DNA of 64,000 nt from Tissierellales bacterium (lineage in GTDB: Bacteria; Bacillota; Clostridia; Tissierellales; Sedimentibacteraceae): the NCBI GenBank assembly GCA_018433765.1, contig JAHDQO010000021.1, positions 1-64,000 of the forward strand, written 5' to 3'. The notes under the pieces were generated by a model. That model had not been told where the DNA came from, made no database searches, and saw nothing but the letters and a program-made list of their open reading frames with translations. Both the position numbers and the translations under genes were made by a program. This document shows positions 63,684 through 64,000 of this stretch, piece by piece. The first letter of the stretch is position 1. Every line of letters starts with the position of its first letter.

Positions 63684-64000
63684 TCAATTCAATATTGTAT
63701 ATTGTCCCTTTTCAAACTTTATGATTGCATCACAACTCTCAATTGTTTTAATAACATCTTTATTGAATTCTATATGTATTGGCTTTGATTTATTAGTTAT
63801 CTCATTTATGCCCTTAATATAGCAAGATTCTATTTTACTATTTCTTATTTTTACTATTGAAAAGCATTTCCCTTCCAGCAATATCTTCAGTTTTTCATTG
63901 TCTATAGGATAGAAGATATGCTGTGAATTTTCATCTCTGTTTATAATAAATATATATTTTATTTTCTCAGTTTTGTTTTCATATTCCGATACATATAATT
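63684..64000 (-). CDS. Hypothetical protein, 5' part beyond the window
   Basis: An open minus-strand frame enters from the window edge (at least 105 codons) and ends at 63684, so the start is outside. The visible part is Lys/Glu/Ile-rich with no membrane helix, and ends KFEKGQYTILN. No domain recognised. It lies 53 bases upstream of the MFS gene on the same strand and may share its transcript. Confidence 0.7.
   Translation of the reverse strand, partial: LYVSEYENKTEKIKYIFIINRDENSQHIFYPIDNEKLKILLEGKCFSIVKIRNSKIESCYIKGINEITNKSKPIHIEFNKDVIKTIESCDAIIKFEKGQYTILN

Noticed and set aside
1-64000. Prophage, integrative element or transposon boundaries
   Set aside because: No integrase, transposase, portal, terminase or attachment-site pair was found. 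Only small palindromic repeats are present.

Overview
The window is AT-rich and has strong Bacillota-type signals: AGGAGG ribosome binding sites, TTGACA-N17-TATAAT promoters, U-tailed hairpin terminators, lipoprotein signal peptides and an SLH-domain protein. Its peptide-maturation gene set is one I associate with Clostridia. I cannot name the genus. I saw no rRNA, tRNA, CRISPR array, phage module or intact transposase.

Layout. (1) 1-9000: a peptide (RiPP-like) locus, nearly all on the minus strand. It has two radical SAM/SPASM maturases, a peptide-type ABC exporter, three intact precursors with a decapeptide Cys repeat (G-C-G-C-x-C-x-x-G-x), one decayed precursor, a second precursor type (79 aa), a secreted protein with three near-identical internal repeats, and a lipoprotein that shares an ATGA overlap with one precursor. 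This is the best candidate for an undescribed system. (2) 9.3-20.4 kb: an acetyltransferase, an AraC regulator, a split permease with a divergent Crp/Fnr regulator, a SulP transporter, and an iron-controlled ABC-ABC-MATE operon. A 3' remnant of a second MATE gene lies beside the AraC gene, downstream of a copy of the operon's upstream region. (3) 20.5-28.8 kb: two family-5 solute-binding lipoproteins, a YbtPQ-like pair of ABC half-transporters and an AraC regulator, with Fur boxes at three promoters. (4) 28.9-36.0 kb: a second peptide-maturation operon on the plus strand, consisting of a six-Cys precursor of CLI_3235 type, a CcpM-type radical SAM enzyme, a TIGR04066-type protein, an acyl-carrier-like protein without the carrier Ser, an S8 protease and an ABC exporter.

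(5) 36-45 kb: two unknown genes, a YjbR-type protein, an AbrB/ABC-2 transporter operon with a palindromic operator, a secreted S8 protease that seems to carry a second, C25-like protease domain, and a second copy of the split-permease plus Crp/Fnr cassette. (6) 45-54.8 kb: a BlaR1/BlaI-type pair with twin operators, an alpha/beta hydrolase, an ATC-hydrolase-like protein and a MarR regulator with twin operators, a TrmO-like/UvrA-like fusion, an AraC-GyrI regulator and a DJ-1-like protein with Ser in place of Cys. (7) 54.9-64 kb: an SLH protein, an MMPL/RND transporter coupled to a GLUG-repeat/coiled-coil membrane protein, an MFS transporter and a gene cut by the window edge.

How it fits together. 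The two peptide loci share a plan: a short Cys-rich precursor, a stem-loop, then maturase or exporter genes at presumably lower expression. They differ in precursors and accessory proteins. Locus 1 has no visible leader protease, whereas locus 2 encodes an S8 protease. Between the loci lies an iron-uptake and export block under Fur and AraC control. All functional links are inferred from sequence and gene order.
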